A model generated the notes under the pieces. That model ran no database searches and was not told the DNA's origin. It worked only from the letters and a program-made list of their open reading frames with translations. 64,000 nucleotides of DNA from an uncultured Isosphaeraceae bacterium. Lineage in GTDB: Bacteria > Planctomycetota > Planctomycetia > Isosphaerales > Isosphaeraceae. Numbering within the stretch: position 1 is the first letter of the stretch; every line of letters begins with the position of its first letter. Made by a program: the position numbers and the translations under genes. Positions 52,649 to 63,314 of this stretch are shown in pieces. The stretch covers positions 186,001 through 250,000 of the forward strand of contig CAMFLR010000011.1 in assembly GCA_945957605.1 (NCBI GenBank). Reading direction: 5' to 3'.

Positions 52649-54217
52649 TCATGGTTGAGGAGGCGGTGGCGGCGGCTGAGTGGCCGGACCTGCCGGTGAC
52701 GCGGGAGCGACTGCTTCCGGGTAGATCGCTGTGAGAAGCGAGGGAGCGCCTAGCGCGGTGAGAAGATCCGCCTGCGCCTGGGTGGCTTGCCAGATGGCAT
52801 CGAGCCGCGCATTTTCGAGTTGGATCAATCGCTGGCGCGCTTGAAGCAGTCGCGCGATGTCGGTTTGGTTCTCGTCGAAGAGCTTTTCGAGACGATCGAC
52901 GCCCGACTTGAGTGCTTCCGTCGTGCCGTTAGTGCGTGAGACGAGCCGATTTGCGTTGTTCCACTTCGCCGTGGCGGCTTTGACCTGCGCGATCGTTCGT
53001 TGCTGGATCTGATCGAGCGCAACGAGCGTGCGGCGATGTTCAGCCTCGCGCTGATGTACGAGCGGCGTGCCGTTGTTGAGCACCGGGAGCGGAGCCGTCA
53101 GCACGAAGCCGGCGAACTGGTTGCCGAATTCGTCGCGAGTGTATTCGGGGCCGAGAATGAGGCTGGGAATTCGGTCGCCTTTCGCGAGCGCAACCGCTGC
53201 GCAAGCTCCTCGAACGGCCGCGCGGGCGGCGTGGATCTCGGGTCGAGAATTGATTGCAAGCTGAATCAGCTCTTCGTCTTGCGCCTCGGGAATGAAAGGC
53301 GGCAGAACGAATTCGCCGAGTGGTTCGGCGGTGCCGGCGGTTTCGGGGCGGCCAATCTGGTTTTGCAGGTCGGTCAGCGCGGTCGCGTAATCCTGGCGGG
53401 CCGCTTCGAGTTGCTGGGTCACCGCTTCGCGTTCCACCTCGGCAAGCGTAACGTCGGCCGCGGTAACGGTGTTATTTTCCAGTCCCTTGCGCAGCGACGC
53501 GACTAGCCGTTCATTGAACTTGACGAGGTCCTCGGCGAGACGCAGTTTTTCGCGCCGATACGCGGACGTTTGAAAGAAGCGGTATGTCTGCACGAGTGCC
53601 AGGATTTCGGCCTGGGTGATCGTCCATCGCGCCTGGTTGTAGGCTTCCTTGGCAATGTTATAGCGGTGAGTCGTTTGATGCCCTAGCTCGATCGGCTGAC
53701 GGATCGAGAAGTTGAAATAACCCTGCACAGAATGATATGCATGTCTGTTATCGGCGTTGCGTTCCCAGACGCCTGGGCGCGGGTTGACGAACACCGTTGG
53801 ATTGAGCGCAGTGGGGAATCGGCGGGCGACTTCGACTGCTTCGGCGGATGCCGGCGCGTTTTGGCGAAGCGCGACAAGGTCGGGGTTGCCGGTAATTGTG
53901 CCGTAGAGCGCCTGATGGAGCGCGAGCGATTGGCTCGTGAGAGCGCTGAACATGGGCGCGGGGGTGATCGGGCTGGGGGTGGGAATCCCGGGCAACGGTT
54001 GGATGTCGATTGCCGTCGCCTGCGTCTTTCGCACCTGGCTGTCAGTCGTCAGCCAACTGCGAGCGAAGGACTCGACATCGGGCAACGCGCGGACGGACTC
54101 CGGGGGGAGCGTGGCCGTTTCGGGATGCTCCGCCAAATGCGGCGGAGCGGCGCAGGCGGTTAGGGCCAGCCCCGCTCCCATTGCCAGAACGGACGATCGA
54201 CGACGTGATCGTGACAT
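52649..54217 (-). CDS. TolC-like outer membrane efflux protein
   Basis: 522 residues. A lipoprotein-type leader (VLAMGAGLALTACAAPP, lipobox LTAC) is followed by two repeated helical-hairpin halves typical of the OEP family: LALHQALYGTITGNPDLVAL and AYNQARWTITQAEILALVQT in the first, LIQLAINSRPEIHAARAAVR and RLIQLENARLDAIWQATQAQ in the second. The C-terminus is Pro-rich (PATQPPPPPPQP). It forms the outer membrane channel of the tripartite pump whose other parts are encoded immediately upstream. Last gene of the efflux operon, 167 bp after the pump gene. Confidence 0.9.
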   Translation of the reverse strand: MSRSRRRSSVLAMGAGLALTACAAPPHLAEHPETATLPPESVRALPDVESFARSWLTTDSQVRKTQATAIDIQPLPGIPTPSPITPAPMFSALTSQSLALHQALYGTITGNPDLVALRQNAPASAEAVEVARRFPTALNPTVFVNPRPGVWERNADNRHAYHSVQGYFNFSIRQPIELGHQTTHRYNIAKEAYNQARWTITQAEILALVQTYRFFQTSAYRREKLRLAEDLVKFNERLVASLRKGLENNTVTAADVTLAEVEREAVTQQLEAARQDYATALTDLQNQIGRPETAGTAEPLGEFVLPPFIPEAQDEELIQLAINSRPEIHAARAAVRGACAAVALAKGDRIPSLILGPEYTRDEFGNQFAGFVLTAPLPVLNNGTPLVHQREAEHRRTLVALDQIQQRTIAQVKAATAKWNNANRLVSRTNGTTEALKSGVDRLEKLFDENQTDIARLLQARQRLIQLENARLDAIWQATQAQADLLTALGAPSLLTAIYPEAVAPASPAGPATQPPPPPPQP

Positions 54218-54384
54218 TGGTACGCATCCTGCGGAAAATGCGGGTCGCGCAGACCCGAACGGCTGGCATCCACCAGCCCCGGTCGTTGGCCATTGGCCTC
54301 ACAACCCAATTTCGACAGACGTCAATGCGATCCGCAGTCTTCTCGATCCTTCACACCGATCTTATTTTCATCTGTTCCGGTTAT

Positions 54385-57300
54385 TCACGCTGCGTCGACT
54401 TGAGGGGCGACAACTCGCGCTCCGCGAGTCCGACCGAAGGCGACATAGAGCGGCGGCATGATGAAGAGATTGAGAACGGTCGATGTAACGAGCCCGCCCA
54501 GAATCACCACCGCCATCGGATGCTCGATCTCGTGACCAGGCTTGTTGCCCGCGACGACGAGCGGAACGAGCGCGAGGCCTGTTGCGAGTGCGGTCATCAA
54601 GATCGGCGCGAGGCGTTCGAGCGACCCTTGCACAACGAGGTCGAGACCGAACGGGATCCCCTCCTCTTCCTCGAGATGCCGGTAGTGGCTGACTAGCATG
54701 ATGCCGTTACGCGCGGCGATGCCGAGCACTGTAACGAATCCGACCAGGCTGCCGAGCGAGAGCACACCGCCCGTCATCACCGAACCGATCACACCACCGA
54801 TCAAAGCAAACGGAAGTGTGAGGAAGACGAGTGCGGTCAGCCGGACGGTTTTGAAGTCGAGGTAAATGATCAGCAAGATGCCCAGCAGCGAGAATCCCGA
54901 GAGGGCGAGCAATCGCTGGCGTGACTGTTCTCGCGCGGCGTATTCGCCGAGGAATTCGGGGTGATACTCGCGGTCGAACTTCACGGTGTCGCGCACCTTT
55001 TGCTCGATCTCGCGTGCAACGCTTCCCAGGTCGCGCGTCGCGTCGACATTGCAGGTGACGTCGATACGCCGCGAGGCCCCTTCGCGCTTGATTTCGTTCG
55101 GCGCGGGGATAACCGTCACCTCGGCGACGTCGCCCAGCGGAACCTGGTGGCCGAGCGGCGTTTCGATGAGCAGGTTGCGGAGTGACGACACATCGTCTCG
55201 CACCTTCTCGACGCCCCAAACCATCACGTCGAATACTTTCTGCCCTTGGTAAAGTTCGCCGACTTTGAGGCCTTTAACGAGCGTGGTGACGGCCTTGCGG
55301 ACGTCGCCCGCCGATAGGCCATGCCGCGCAACGGCGTCGGGCTTGAGTTCGACGTCGAGCTGCGGGACGAGAATCTGCGGCTCGACCTTGAGCGTCGTAA
55401 CGCCTGGCACCGCCTTGATCGCGTCGGCAACTTCGGCGGCCTTGGTGCGGAGCGTCGGCAATTCAGGACCGAAGACGCGGACGACGATCGTCGCCCCTGC
55501 CCCGGTGAGAACTTCTTTGATACGTTCCTTCAAGTACGTGAGCACGTCTTTCTGGACGAGGCCAGGATATTCGTCGATGACCTTCTGAATGCGCGCCATC
55601 GTGCCGGCGTGGTCGGACTTGGGATCGACGCTGATCCACAATTCCGTGAAGTTCGGGCCGTACACTTCGTCGGCAACCTCTGCGCGGCCGATGTGCGAGC
55701 CGAAGTTGCGTACGCCGTCGATGGCACGCAAATCCTGACTTGCTCGCACGGTGAGGCGTCGCATTGCGTCGAGCGATGTACCGGGCTTTTCGACCCAGTG
55801 CATCAGGAAGTCGTTTTCGAGGAAGTTGGGCAGGAACTCTTCGCCCAGGCCAACAACGGCGTAACCCGTCCCGGCGAATGCGCCGATCAGCACGAAGATC
55901 GCCCATACCGGATTGCGGCTGATTGTCGGCAGAATCGCCCGATAGGGGATTTTGAGAATATGAACGAGCGGCGATTCGCGATGCTTGTCGGCTGCGCCGG
56001 GAAGAAGCATGAGCGAAAGTGCGGGCGTCACTGTGAGGGCGACGAGCAGCGAAGCCATGATCGCCAGCACATAGGTGAGTGCGAGCGGCCGGAAGAATGA
56101 GCCGGCGAGACCGTCGAGGAAGAAGATCGGTACGAAGACGAGAATGACGATCAGGCTCGCGAACACGACCGCCGACCGCACTTCAATGGACGCCTGATAG
56201 ACCACTTCGATCGGCTTGAGCGGCGAGCCATTCGCGCGATTCAAACGCAATCGCCGGACGATGTTTTCAACGTCGATGATCGCATCGTCGACGACTTCGC
56301 CCATCGCAATCACCAGGCCGGCCAGCACCATCGTGTTGATGGTCACGCCCATCCAAAGCAGGATGAGCGTCGCGGCGATGAGCGAGAGCGGAATCGCAAT
56401 CAGGCTGATGATCGCGGTGCGCCAGTCGAACAAGAACACGACGAGAATGGCGACCACCAGGCCGAGTCCAACCCACATCGCCTCGGTGAGGTTTTCGAGC
56501 GAGCGTTCGATGAAGCCGGCGGGACGGAAAATAGTTGGGTCGAGCTCGACGTCCTTTAGCGCGGGCTTGAGGGCTTCGAGGGCTTTTTCGACGTTGTGCG
56601 TGACTTCGAGCGTGTTGCCGATCGGCTGTTTTTCGACGATGAGCAAGAGGCCGGGGCCGTCGTTGATGACGGCGTCGCCAATGGGCGAAGGGTAGCCGAT
56701 GCGAACGTCGGCCACGTCGCCCACAGTAATTGGTGCGCCGTTACGAACGGCGACGGGCATCTTGGCGAGATCTTCGGGCTCGTTGATTGGCGAACGATAA
56801 CGAACGGCGATGCGCTGGTTTGGGCTATCGATAAATCCACCTGCGCCCACCGCGGACGAGTCGGTCACGGCTTTTGTCAGAGCATCCAGCGTGATGCCGT
56901 TTGCGCGAAGGCGGTCGGGGTCGACGAGCACCTGGAACTGGCGGTCGCGCTGGCCCCAGATCGCGACGTTCGCCACGCCTGGGATCGCCATCAGCCGCGG
57001 GCGGATCGTCCATTTCGCGAGAGTCGTTAGCTCCATCTGGCTCAACACCTTCGACGACACACCGATCTTGAGCAGGCGGCTGGTCGACGAGAGTGGCGAG
57101 AGGATGACCGGCGGTTTGGCGACGGCGGGCAGTCGTGTCGCTTCGACGGCAAGACGTTCCTGCACGAGCTGGCGGGCTCGCATCAGGTCGCTGCCTTCGG
57201 AGAAGATCAGTACGACCGACGACAGGCCGAGCACCGACTTCGACCGCAGAACTTTCAAGCCTTGCGTGCCGTTGAGCGCATTCTCGAGCGGCACGCTGAT

Positions 57301-57492
57301 CATCGCCTCGACTTCGTCGGTCGAGAGGCCGGGCGCTTCGGTTTGGATCTCGACGAGCGGTGGCGCGAATTCGGGGAAGACGTCCAGCGGCGCGTGCTGA
57401 GCGGCCCGAATGCCCACCACGATGAGCAAAACCGAGAGTGCGAGCACTAGCACGCGGAGCTTGAGCGAAGTGGAGACGAGCCAGTTCATCAT
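54385..57492 (-). CDS. CzcA/CusA-type RND efflux pump
   Basis: 1,035 residues, normal for heavy-metal RND pumps. N-terminus [20 protein letters not shown], then [20 protein letters not shown]; periplasmic [42 protein letters not shown]4 reads [20 protein letters not shown]. That differs from the DFG...VDGAVVIVEN pattern of zinc/cobalt CzcA in that the first Asp is replaced, so the metal is not safely assigned; copper/silver, nickel or a non-metal substrate remain open. It pumps from periplasm or membrane to outside by proton antiport. It lies between adaptor and channel genes in one operon. Confidence 0.93.
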   Translation of the reverse strand: MMNWLVSTSLKLRVLVLALSVLLIVVGIRAAQHAPLDVFPEFAPPLVEIQTEAPGLSTDEVEAMISVPLENALNGTQGLKVLRSKSVLGLSSVVLIFSEGSDLMRARQLVQERLAVEATRLPAVAKPPVILSPLSSTSRLLKIGVSSKVLSQMELTTLAKWTIRPRLMAIPGVANVAIWGQRDRQFQVLVDPDRLRANGITLDALTKAVTDSSAVGAGGFIDSPNQRIAVRYRSPINEPEDLAKMPVAVRNGAPITVGDVADVRIGYPSPIGDAVINDGPGLLLIVEKQPIGNTLEVTHNVEKALEALKPALKDVELDPTIFRPAGFIERSLENLTEAMWVGLGLVVAILVVFLFDWRTAIISLIAIPLSLIAATLILLWMGVTINTMVLAGLVIAMGEVVDDAIIDVENIVRRLRLNRANGSPLKPIEVVYQASIEVRSAVVFASLIVILVFVPIFFLDGLAGSFFRPLALTYVLAIMASLLVALTVTPALSLMLLPGAADKHRESPLVHILKIPYRAILPTISRNPVWAIFVLIGAFAGTGYAVVGLGEEFLPNFLENDFLMHWVEKPGTSLDAMRRLTVRASQDLRAIDGVRNFGSHIGRAEVADEVYGPNFTELWISVDPKSDHAGTMARIQKVIDEYPGLVQKDVLTYLKERIKEVLTGAGATIVVRVFGPELPTLRTKAAEVADAIKAVPGVTTLKVEPQILVPQLDVELKPDAVARHGLSAGDVRKAVTTLVKGLKVGELYQGQKVFDVMVWGVEKVRDDVSSLRNLLIETPLGHQVPLGDVAEVTVIPAPNEIKREGASRRIDVTCNVDATRDLGSVAREIEQKVRDTVKFDREYHPEFLGEYAAREQSRQRLLALSGFSLLGILLIIYLDFKTVRLTALVFLTLPFALIGGVIGSVMTGGVLSLGSLVGFVTVLGIAARNGIMLVSHYRHLEEEEGIPFGLDLVVQGSLERLAPILMTALATGLALVPLVVAGNKPGHEIEHPMAVVILGGLVTSTVLNLFIMPPLYVAFGRTRGARVVAPQVDAA

Positions 57493-57550
57493 GAGCGTCG
57501 AGACCCTGGTCGGACAGACATTGAGCCAGACACGCGATCAGCAAGTGCGA

Positions 57551-58831
57551 CTACTTCGAGCCGCCGAACTCGACGCCGAATAGCTCCGCCGCGCCGTCGG
57601 TGACAACCTTGGTTCCCGCCTTGGGGCCGGCGGAAATGCTCGCAACTTCGCCCACCACGCTCTCAACTCGCACGCGGCGACGGGCGTACTTGTGCTTGTC
57701 GAGCGACTCGTAAACCCACGTGCCGCCGTCGATGTCTCGCAGCAATGATGCGCGCGGAACCGTCAGGCTCGACTTGGTCGTTTTGAGCGGCAAATTCACG
57801 CCGACGCGCTGACCTGGGCGGAACGAGCCGTCGGTGTTGGGCATCTCGTAGAAGAGGTCGACTGTCGCGGCGATTGGATCGCCCGAGGGGGGCGCTGCGA
57901 CGCGTTTTGCGCTCACAACCTTGGCCGTCGGTCCACCGGTGAGATCACCTACGCCGGCCGGGAGTGAATCGTCGATCTGGTCGAGATCGCCAACGTACAC
58001 TGCGGCTCGCACGTTGACGGGATCGAGATTCACGACCTCGAACAGCATTGAGCCCGCCGCGACTTTCTGGCCGGGCGCGACGTGCAAGTTGCGGAGAATA
58101 CCGCCCCCTTCCGCGGCGATGGGCACCGATTCCAGGGCACCGCCTTCGGCTCCCTTGATCGCCTGATCGATGGCGTCGCGGCGGGTTGTCGCGGCCTTGT
58201 AGGTCGCCTGAGCGACTTCGAGAGCGGCGCGAAAGTCTTCCACTGCCCCCGAGCCGCCAATTTTCTGCTGATACAGCCGCTCGGCTCGTTCCAATTGCTG
58301 TTTCGCCTGGTCAACCTGTTTCGACGTCTGCTCGACCTGTCCCTGTGCTTCGACGCGTGTCGTCGCGAAGGTTGCGCGAGCCTCGGCCGAGAGCAACGGG
58401 ACGAGGTTGAAGAGCACCTGACCTTTTTTCACGCGGGTTCCCGCAACGGGAAGTCCGCCGGTGGGTGCGTAGAGCGTGCCGGCGATTGGCGACGAAACGA
58501 TGAAGGTATGCCCCGGCTGCACCATGATCTCGCCACCGACCACGCGCGTGCGGACGACGTTTTTCGCCTCGATCGTCCCGAGCTTGATCTGGAGCCGGGT
58601 TTCGGCCTCGGGGGTGAGGGTAATGGTCGTCAGGTCGGCCTCGCCTGGCATCTTCTCGACTTTCGAGGGAGCGGCAGGCTTCGCTGCAGCGGCGGCGGCT
58701 TCTTTCGGCTTCGTCTGGCAACCGGTTTGAACGATTACCACGAGCGAGAGCAATACAGCTATGTTGATCGCGCGGAAGGGAAACCGCGGCGAATTCAAAC
58801 GGGCTTTGCCCGACACACCCAGACCCCTCAT
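57551..58831 (-). CDS. RND efflux periplasmic adaptor (CusB/CzcB-like)
   Basis: 426 residues. A lipoprotein signal (VVIVQTGCQ) is followed by an Ala/Lys linker. A membrane-fusion-protein core follows: barrel-sandwich (GEIMVQPGHTFIVSSPIAGT and GILRNLHVAPGQKVAAGSML), a coiled-coil hairpin from about 165 to 235 (QVDQAKQQLERAERLYQQKI) and a beta-barrel (FRPGQRVGVNLPLKTTKSSL). It links the inner-membrane pump to the TolC-like channel. The start overlaps the end of the histidine kinase gene by four bases. No His/Met-rich metal-binding N-terminal tail is seen, unlike many CusB or CzcB. Confidence 0.92.
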   Translation of the reverse strand: MRGLGVSGKARLNSPRFPFRAINIAVLLSLVVIVQTGCQTKPKEAAAAAAKPAAPSKVEKMPGEADLTTITLTPEAETRLQIKLGTIEAKNVVRTRVVGGEIMVQPGHTFIVSSPIAGTLYAPTGGLPVAGTRVKKGQVLFNLVPLLSAEARATFATTRVEAQGQVEQTSKQVDQAKQQLERAERLYQQKIGGSGAVEDFRAALEVAQATYKAATTRRDAIDQAIKGAEGGALESVPIAAEGGGILRNLHVAPGQKVAAGSMLFEVVNLDPVNVRAAVYVGDLDQIDDSLPAGVGDLTGGPTAKVVSAKRVAAPPSGDPIAATVDLFYEMPNTDGSFRPGQRVGVNLPLKTTKSSLTVPRASLLRDIDGGTWVYESLDKHKYARRRVRVESVVGEVASISAGPKAGTKVVTDGAAELFGVEFGGSK

Positions 58832-60285
58832 TGGATCGGCTCCGGAATTGGCGCGATGGATTCAAGGGAATTGGCGGCAACGGCGGCAAGTCGGGGGAGT
58901 TTCACGGTAAAAATCGCCCCTTTTCCGCCTGGGCTCTCAGCGCTAACGGTACCGCCGAAGACCCGCGTGACTCGTTCCACAACGGCGAGACCAAGCCCCG
59001 TGCCGGGCCGGCCCAGCCGCCGCGATTCGCTCGATCGGAAAAACGGTTCGAACAGGTGAGGCAAATCCTCAGCCGCAATGCCCGCGCCGAAATCTTCGAC
59101 GCGAAGCAATACCCGATCGGTGCCTTCAAGGATAATGGAAACTTCAGTCGGCCGGTTCGATTTGCCGTACTCGAAGGCATTGTCGAGCAGGTTGTCGACG
59201 AGCGATCCCAGAAGCGCAGGCTGAGCCAGGACGTATGCGCGCTCGGTGTGGGTAATCACTACCGAGTCGTGATGGCGCGAGTCGTGAATGTGGGTTTGCA
59301 GCCAGTCTCCCAGCTCGAAACGTTGCATTTCGGGAAGACGCGCATCGGCATCGGCGCTGCCAAGAAAGAGGAGCGCTTCGACGATTTTCGCCAGATGCTC
59401 GGCCTGGCTTCGTGCGGTTGAGAGAACGCGGCGATATTCGTCGGGTGACCGTTCGCGCCTTAGCGCGACTTCGAGCTGGCCCATCATCGCAGTGAGCGGC
59501 GTGCGAAGTTGGTGCGATGCATCGCCGGCGAAGCGTCGCTGGCGTTCATACGCAAGATGTAAGCGACCGAGCAGTTCGTTCAGCGAAGTACCAAGGCGGT
59601 CGAGTTCGTCGCCGTTGCCGGTTGAAACGACGTTCCAGCCGGGATGAGCCGCGTCGAGGTCGCGGGCCGATTCGGCCATGTAGATGAGCGGCGAGATTGC
59701 CCGCCGCGCCCACCAACGCGCCAGAAACGCGGCAATCACGATCAGGCCAAGATCGGCAACAAGCAGTTGTAGGTCGAGCGCGTGAACAAGCTTCTGCACG
59801 GGGCCAAGAGGCGTCGCCACGACGATCGAAAGCCACGCTGGCCGGTTTCGCGCCTTGTTGGGTTTCGGCGCACGAACTTCGAGACCGCTTACCTGCCAGA
59901 TCTCGCCTCGGCTATCGGTCACCGTTTGAATCGAATACTTGTCGACGATGGTTGACAGCCATCTCGCGGTCGCCAATTCGTGAGCCAGATTGGCCGATCG
60001 GTCGATCGATTGTCCTTTATCGTCTTCGACCGTCCAAAGAATGCGCTCGTCGCCTACCTCACGCCCCACGGCGATCTCGCGTTCGTAGGCTTCCCACTGG
60101 ACGTATTCGGGCCGAATCTCGACGGCAGCGGCGATCAATCCGCGAGCCGCAGACAGACGTTCGCTAGCGCGATGATAAAGGTGATTCGACGCGAGTCCGT
60201 GAAGCAGCAGCGAAAAGCCGGCGAGCACGATCGCGAGGGTTGCCAGCAAGAAGCCGGACAACCGGGTCGCCAGCGTGAGAGGCAT
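58828..60285 (-). CDS. Sensor histidine kinase
   Basis: 485 residues. Two membrane helices (about 8-30 and 172-192) enclose a periplasmic sensor of about 140 residues. Then HAMP (RRAISPLIYMAESARDLDAA), the phospho-acceptor box FAGDASHQLRTPLTAMMGQL, N box LVDNLLDNAFEYG, and G boxes DFGAGIAAEDLPHLFEPFFR and RPGTGLGLAVVER. It starts 6 bp after the response regulator stop and overlaps the adaptor gene. It probably senses metal or envelope stress and signals to the co-transcribed regulator. The ligand cannot be read from the sequence. Confidence 0.94.
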   Translation of the reverse strand: MPLTLATRLSGFLLATLAIVLAGFSLLLHGLASNHLYHRASERLSAARGLIAAAVEIRPEYVQWEAYEREIAVGREVGDERILWTVEDDKGQSIDRSANLAHELATARWLSTIVDKYSIQTVTDSRGEIWQVSGLEVRAPKPNKARNRPAWLSIVVATPLGPVQKLVHALDLQLLVADLGLIVIAAFLARWWARRAISPLIYMAESARDLDAAHPGWNVVSTGNGDELDRLGTSLNELLGRLHLAYERQRRFAGDASHQLRTPLTAMMGQLEVALRRERSPDEYRRVLSTARSQAEHLAKIVEALLFLGSADADARLPEMQRFELGDWLQTHIHDSRHHDSVVITHTERAYVLAQPALLGSLVDNLLDNAFEYGKSNRPTEVSIILEGTDRVLLRVEDFGAGIAAEDLPHLFEPFFRSSESRRLGRPGTGLGLAVVERVTRVFGGTVSAESPGGKGAIFTVKLPRLAAVAANSLESIAPIPEPIQ

Positions 60286-60291
60286 TTTCGG

Positions 60292-60987
60292 TTACGCCTC
60301 CGCGTTGGGAGTGGGATCTCCGAGCATGTAGCCGCGTCCGCGTAAGGTGTGAATCACTCGAGGACCGTGCGCTTCAAGCCGTCGGCGCACTTCCATTACA
60401 TGAACCTCGAGCGTGTTCGACAGACCATCATACTTCTCATCCCAGACGTGCTCATAGATCCTGGTGCGTGAAAGCACCTGTCCGGGATTTCTCATGAAGA
60501 ATACGAGAAGGGCCTGCTCCTTCGCAGTCAGCTCGAGTGAATGCCCCGCGCGGGTGACTCGATGCGTTCTCAGATCGACCTGAATGTCGCGATGTTCCAG
60601 AATTGTGCTCGAGCTATCGCGCTCGCGGCGGCGGACGAGGGCGCGCACTCGTGCAAGTAACTCCTCGAACGAGAACGGTTTGCAAACGTAGTCGTCGGCA
60701 CCCGAGTCGAGTCCGCGAACCCGATCGGCCACGGTGTCGCGGGCGGTCAGGAACAGGACGGGCGTGTCCATCCCTGCGCTTCGAAGCCGCTTGAGCACTT
60801 CGAGGCCATCGCGCACGGGGAGCCACCAATCGAGCAGGATCACATCCCAGCTCGAATTCTGGATCATGTGCCAGGCCGTTTCGCCGTCGCGAGCATGCTC
60901 GACGGTGAAGCCTTCTTCACGCAGCCCTCGGACTACGAAGTCCGCGATCTCGGGCTCATCTTCTGCCACCAGAACGCGAATACCCAT
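60292..60987 (-). CDS. OmpR/PhoB-family response regulator
   Basis: 231 residues. The receiver has VLVAEDEPEIADFVVRGLRE, phospho-acceptor Asp in VILLDWWLPVRDGLE, LFLTARDTVADRVRG and the Lys in YVCKPFSFEELLARV. The C-terminal winged helix runs from IQVDLRTHRVTRAGHSLELT to HTLRGRGYMLG. First gene of the efflux operon, so its own promoter in the 134-bp gap upstream would be the natural target for positive autoregulation. Confidence 0.95.
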   Translation of the reverse strand: MGIRVLVAEDEPEIADFVVRGLREEGFTVEHARDGETAWHMIQNSSWDVILLDWWLPVRDGLEVLKRLRSAGMDTPVLFLTARDTVADRVRGLDSGADDYVCKPFSFEELLARVRALVRRRERDSSSTILEHRDIQVDLRTHRVTRAGHSLELTAKEQALLVFFMRNPGQVLSRTRIYEHVWDEKYDGLSNTLEVHVMEVRRRLEAHGPRVIHTLRGRGYMLGDPTPNAEA

Positions 60988-61121
60988 GACACCAGCCGCC
61001 TACGTTGCCGACCGAGTTGCGCTGCACGACTTGTTGCGGAACCGATCATATCGGCCGGCACGTAAGCCCTAGATGAGCTCAAAATAAATTCGACTTCATG
61101 TTGACTGCGGTCATCGAAGTG

Positions 61122-62195
61122 TTAATGACCGCGAATCGCTAATGCGATCTCGATAGTAATCAGCAAAATCACGGTGATTTCCAGCACCTCCATACGCATA
61201 CTGTCGGCGCGATGGACGAGGAGGTCGTAAACGTCGCCAACGGTTTCGAGCTTGCGCCGGATCGACTGCTGCCACTCCGGAAGGTGGAACCGAGCCTGCG
61301 CGAGGTCGTACACGCGCGAAAGATACTGATCGCCGATCAGCTTGAGCGCGTTATCCGCGCGCTCGAAAAGGCTGGTCGCCTCGATCTCCAGCTCGCGTAC
61401 GCTACGAACCGCACCCGAATGCGTGCGCCAGAGCGGTAACTTGCGCTGGCGTTTGACAGGACGAATCACGCGATAGGCCGCTTCGAGGCGATCGTCGAGA
61501 CGGTCGTCGATGTGCCGGAATTCGAGGAGCTGCACGTTCGCGAATTCGATGACTTGAAGCGTGTCGACCCAGACGCGATCCGCGATGAATCCGGCGGCCC
61601 AATCGAGCGTGACGACGTCAGTTGGGCTATAGGAAAGGCTCAAACGCGTCGCCTCATTCACCTCGGATTCACTGAGTTCGCCACCTTCCAACCGCACGAG
61701 CTGCGCGATCCAGTTTTTGTGCGAGGCAATCCATTCGGGAGTTTGCTCGGCGAGTTGGAAGACGACGTATTCTTCGCTGAAGTCCGAGAGTTCGTACTCG
61801 GTGACCATCGGCTTGATGCGTTCGAGCCATGGAGCCATCACGAGCCGCGCAGCCGCGACGAGCGACGCCGGCTCGGCAAGTTCCTCGGCGAGGTTGAGCA
61901 ACTCTGCTTCGGTCGCGCGGACCTGGAACGATACGAGCAACGAAACGGCGCCGAAGTCGAACAGACTCAGCTCTGCGCGTGGCGGGCCAGTGGCGATTCC
62001 CGGCAAGGCGAGGCCAGAAGCATCGAGCGTGACGCGTGCGGGAGTGGGACGATATTGCAGCGATTCGGGCGTGCGACGACGGCGGGCGATTGCACCCGAC
62101 TCGGCCGAGAGCAAGGGACGCGCGCGATCGAGATCGATCTCGTAACCGATGTCGAAGGCAAACGCGAGGTGCACGTTGACGTCGAGGGGTTCCAT
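61122..62195 (-). CDS. RMD1/DUF155-like protein with C-terminal membrane helix
   Basis: 357 residues. Features are FDFGAVSLLVSFQVRATEAE in the first half, a long helical stretch (DTLQVIEFANVQLLEFRHID, RLDDRLEAAYRVI), then VGDVYDLLVHRADSMRMEVL followed by a hydrophobic end (ITVILLITIEIALAI). This order, with an acidic/aromatic core, helices and a terminal membrane segment after RxEVLE, matches the RMD1/YdgE-like DUF155 family found from bacteria to mitochondria. Bacterial function is unknown. It starts 15 bp after modC and is probably co-transcribed with it. Confidence 0.65.
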   Translation of the reverse strand: MEPLDVNVHLAFAFDIGYEIDLDRARPLLSAESGAIARRRRTPESLQYRPTPARVTLDASGLALPGIATGPPRAELSLFDFGAVSLLVSFQVRATEAELLNLAEELAEPASLVAAARLVMAPWLERIKPMVTEYELSDFSEEYVVFQLAEQTPEWIASHKNWIAQLVRLEGGELSESEVNEATRLSLSYSPTDVVTLDWAAGFIADRVWVDTLQVIEFANVQLLEFRHIDDRLDDRLEAAYRVIRPVKRQRKLPLWRTHSGAVRSVRELEIEATSLFERADNALKLIGDQYLSRVYDLAQARFHLPEWQQSIRRKLETVGDVYDLLVHRADSMRMEVLEITVILLITIEIALAIRGH

Positions 62196-62210
62196 CGCAG
62201 CCCGTCCCGA

Positions 62211-63314
62211 TCAAATCTCTTGCGAAGCCGCAGCCGTTACGTGGCAGCTTCGCGCCTTGACGATCATGTGCACCGAAACGCCCGCACACAACCCCAGCGT
62301 TTCGAGCGCGGGTGTCACAACGCTGACAATCCAGCGAATCTCGCCGGTCTTCACGAGAACTTCCGCTTCCGCACCGTGAACGATCACGCGATCGACGACT
62401 CCAGGCAAAACGTTGCGAGCGCTCAACCCTTCGATCATCCCTCGCGCGAGCAGAATGTCATCGGCTCTGATGCGCACAATCACAGGCTGGCCGCTCGGCG
62501 TGTTCTGCTTTGGTACGACAAGTCGCGTGCCGCCGTTGAGATGGAGTGTTGATTCTCGGCCGTGCTCGTCGTGCGATTCGACGACTGCGGTAAAGCGGTT
62601 GTCGACGCCGGTCAGCTCGACCTTGCCACCTCGTGCCAATACATCGAGCGGCGGACCTTGATCGACGATTTGGCCTGCGTCGATCCGAAACAGCCACGAG
62701 CCAAGGGTCACGCTTTCGACCGGGCTGTGCGTGACGTAGAGCATCGGGATCCCTTCGGCACGTTGGACGGCTGAGATGCGGTCGATGAGCAAGTCGCGCG
62801 CGGCGAGATCGAGCGCGGAGACGGGTTCGTCGCAAAGGAGCAACCGGGGCCTCGGAGCGAGCGCGCGAGCCAGGCCGACGCGCTGGCGTTCTCCGCCGGA
62901 AAGTGTAGCGGGGTCGCGGCCCATCAAATGACCGACGCCACACAAGTCCGCCACTTCGGCTGTGCGTTTTTCTCGTTCAACGCGTGGCCATGTCTTTAGC
63001 CCATACTGAATATTTGCGGCGACCGAGAGATGCGGAAACAGGAGATCATCCTGAAAAATGAGGCCAATGCGGCGACGGCGGAGAGGTTCGTTGATATGTC
63101 TTGAACTCTCGAACAACGTATCGCCATTGAGCCGAACGTGACCGCTGCGTGGCCGCTCCAATCCCGCAATGAGTCGAAGGATCGACGACTTCCCCGCGCC
63201 CGAACTGCCGAACAGGATTGCCGCCTGAGCATCAAGTTGAAACGCGACGTCGAGCGTCAGCGACGACCCGGGCGGCGTCCATTGCAGGTTGACGTCGAGC
63301 AATGGCCCGCTCAT
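62211..63314 (-). CDS. modC: Molybdate ABC transporter ATP-binding protein
   Basis: 367 residues, normal for ModC. Walker A is FGSSGAGKSSILRLIAG, Q-loop LIFQDDLLFPHLSV, ABC signature LSGGERQRVGLARAL, Walker B RLLLCDEPVSALD, and H-loop THSPVES. The C-terminal ~100 residues form a TOBE/mop-like molybdate-binding region (NVLPGVVDRVIVHGAEAEVL). It energises molybdate uptake for molybdoenzymes. It overlaps modB by four bases. Confidence 0.93.
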   Translation of the reverse strand: MSGPLLDVNLQWTPPGSSLTLDVAFQLDAQAAILFGSSGAGKSSILRLIAGLERPRSGHVRLNGDTLFESSRHINEPLRRRRIGLIFQDDLLFPHLSVAANIQYGLKTWPRVEREKRTAEVADLCGVGHLMGRDPATLSGGERQRVGLARALAPRPRLLLCDEPVSALDLAARDLLIDRISAVQRAEGIPMLYVTHSPVESVTLGSWLFRIDAGQIVDQGPPLDVLARGGKVELTGVDNRFTAVVESHDEHGRESTLHLNGGTRLVVPKQNTPSGQPVIVRIRADDILLARGMIEGLSARNVLPGVVDRVIVHGAEAEVLVKTGEIRWIVSVVTPALETLGLCAGVSVHMIVKARSCHVTAAASQEI

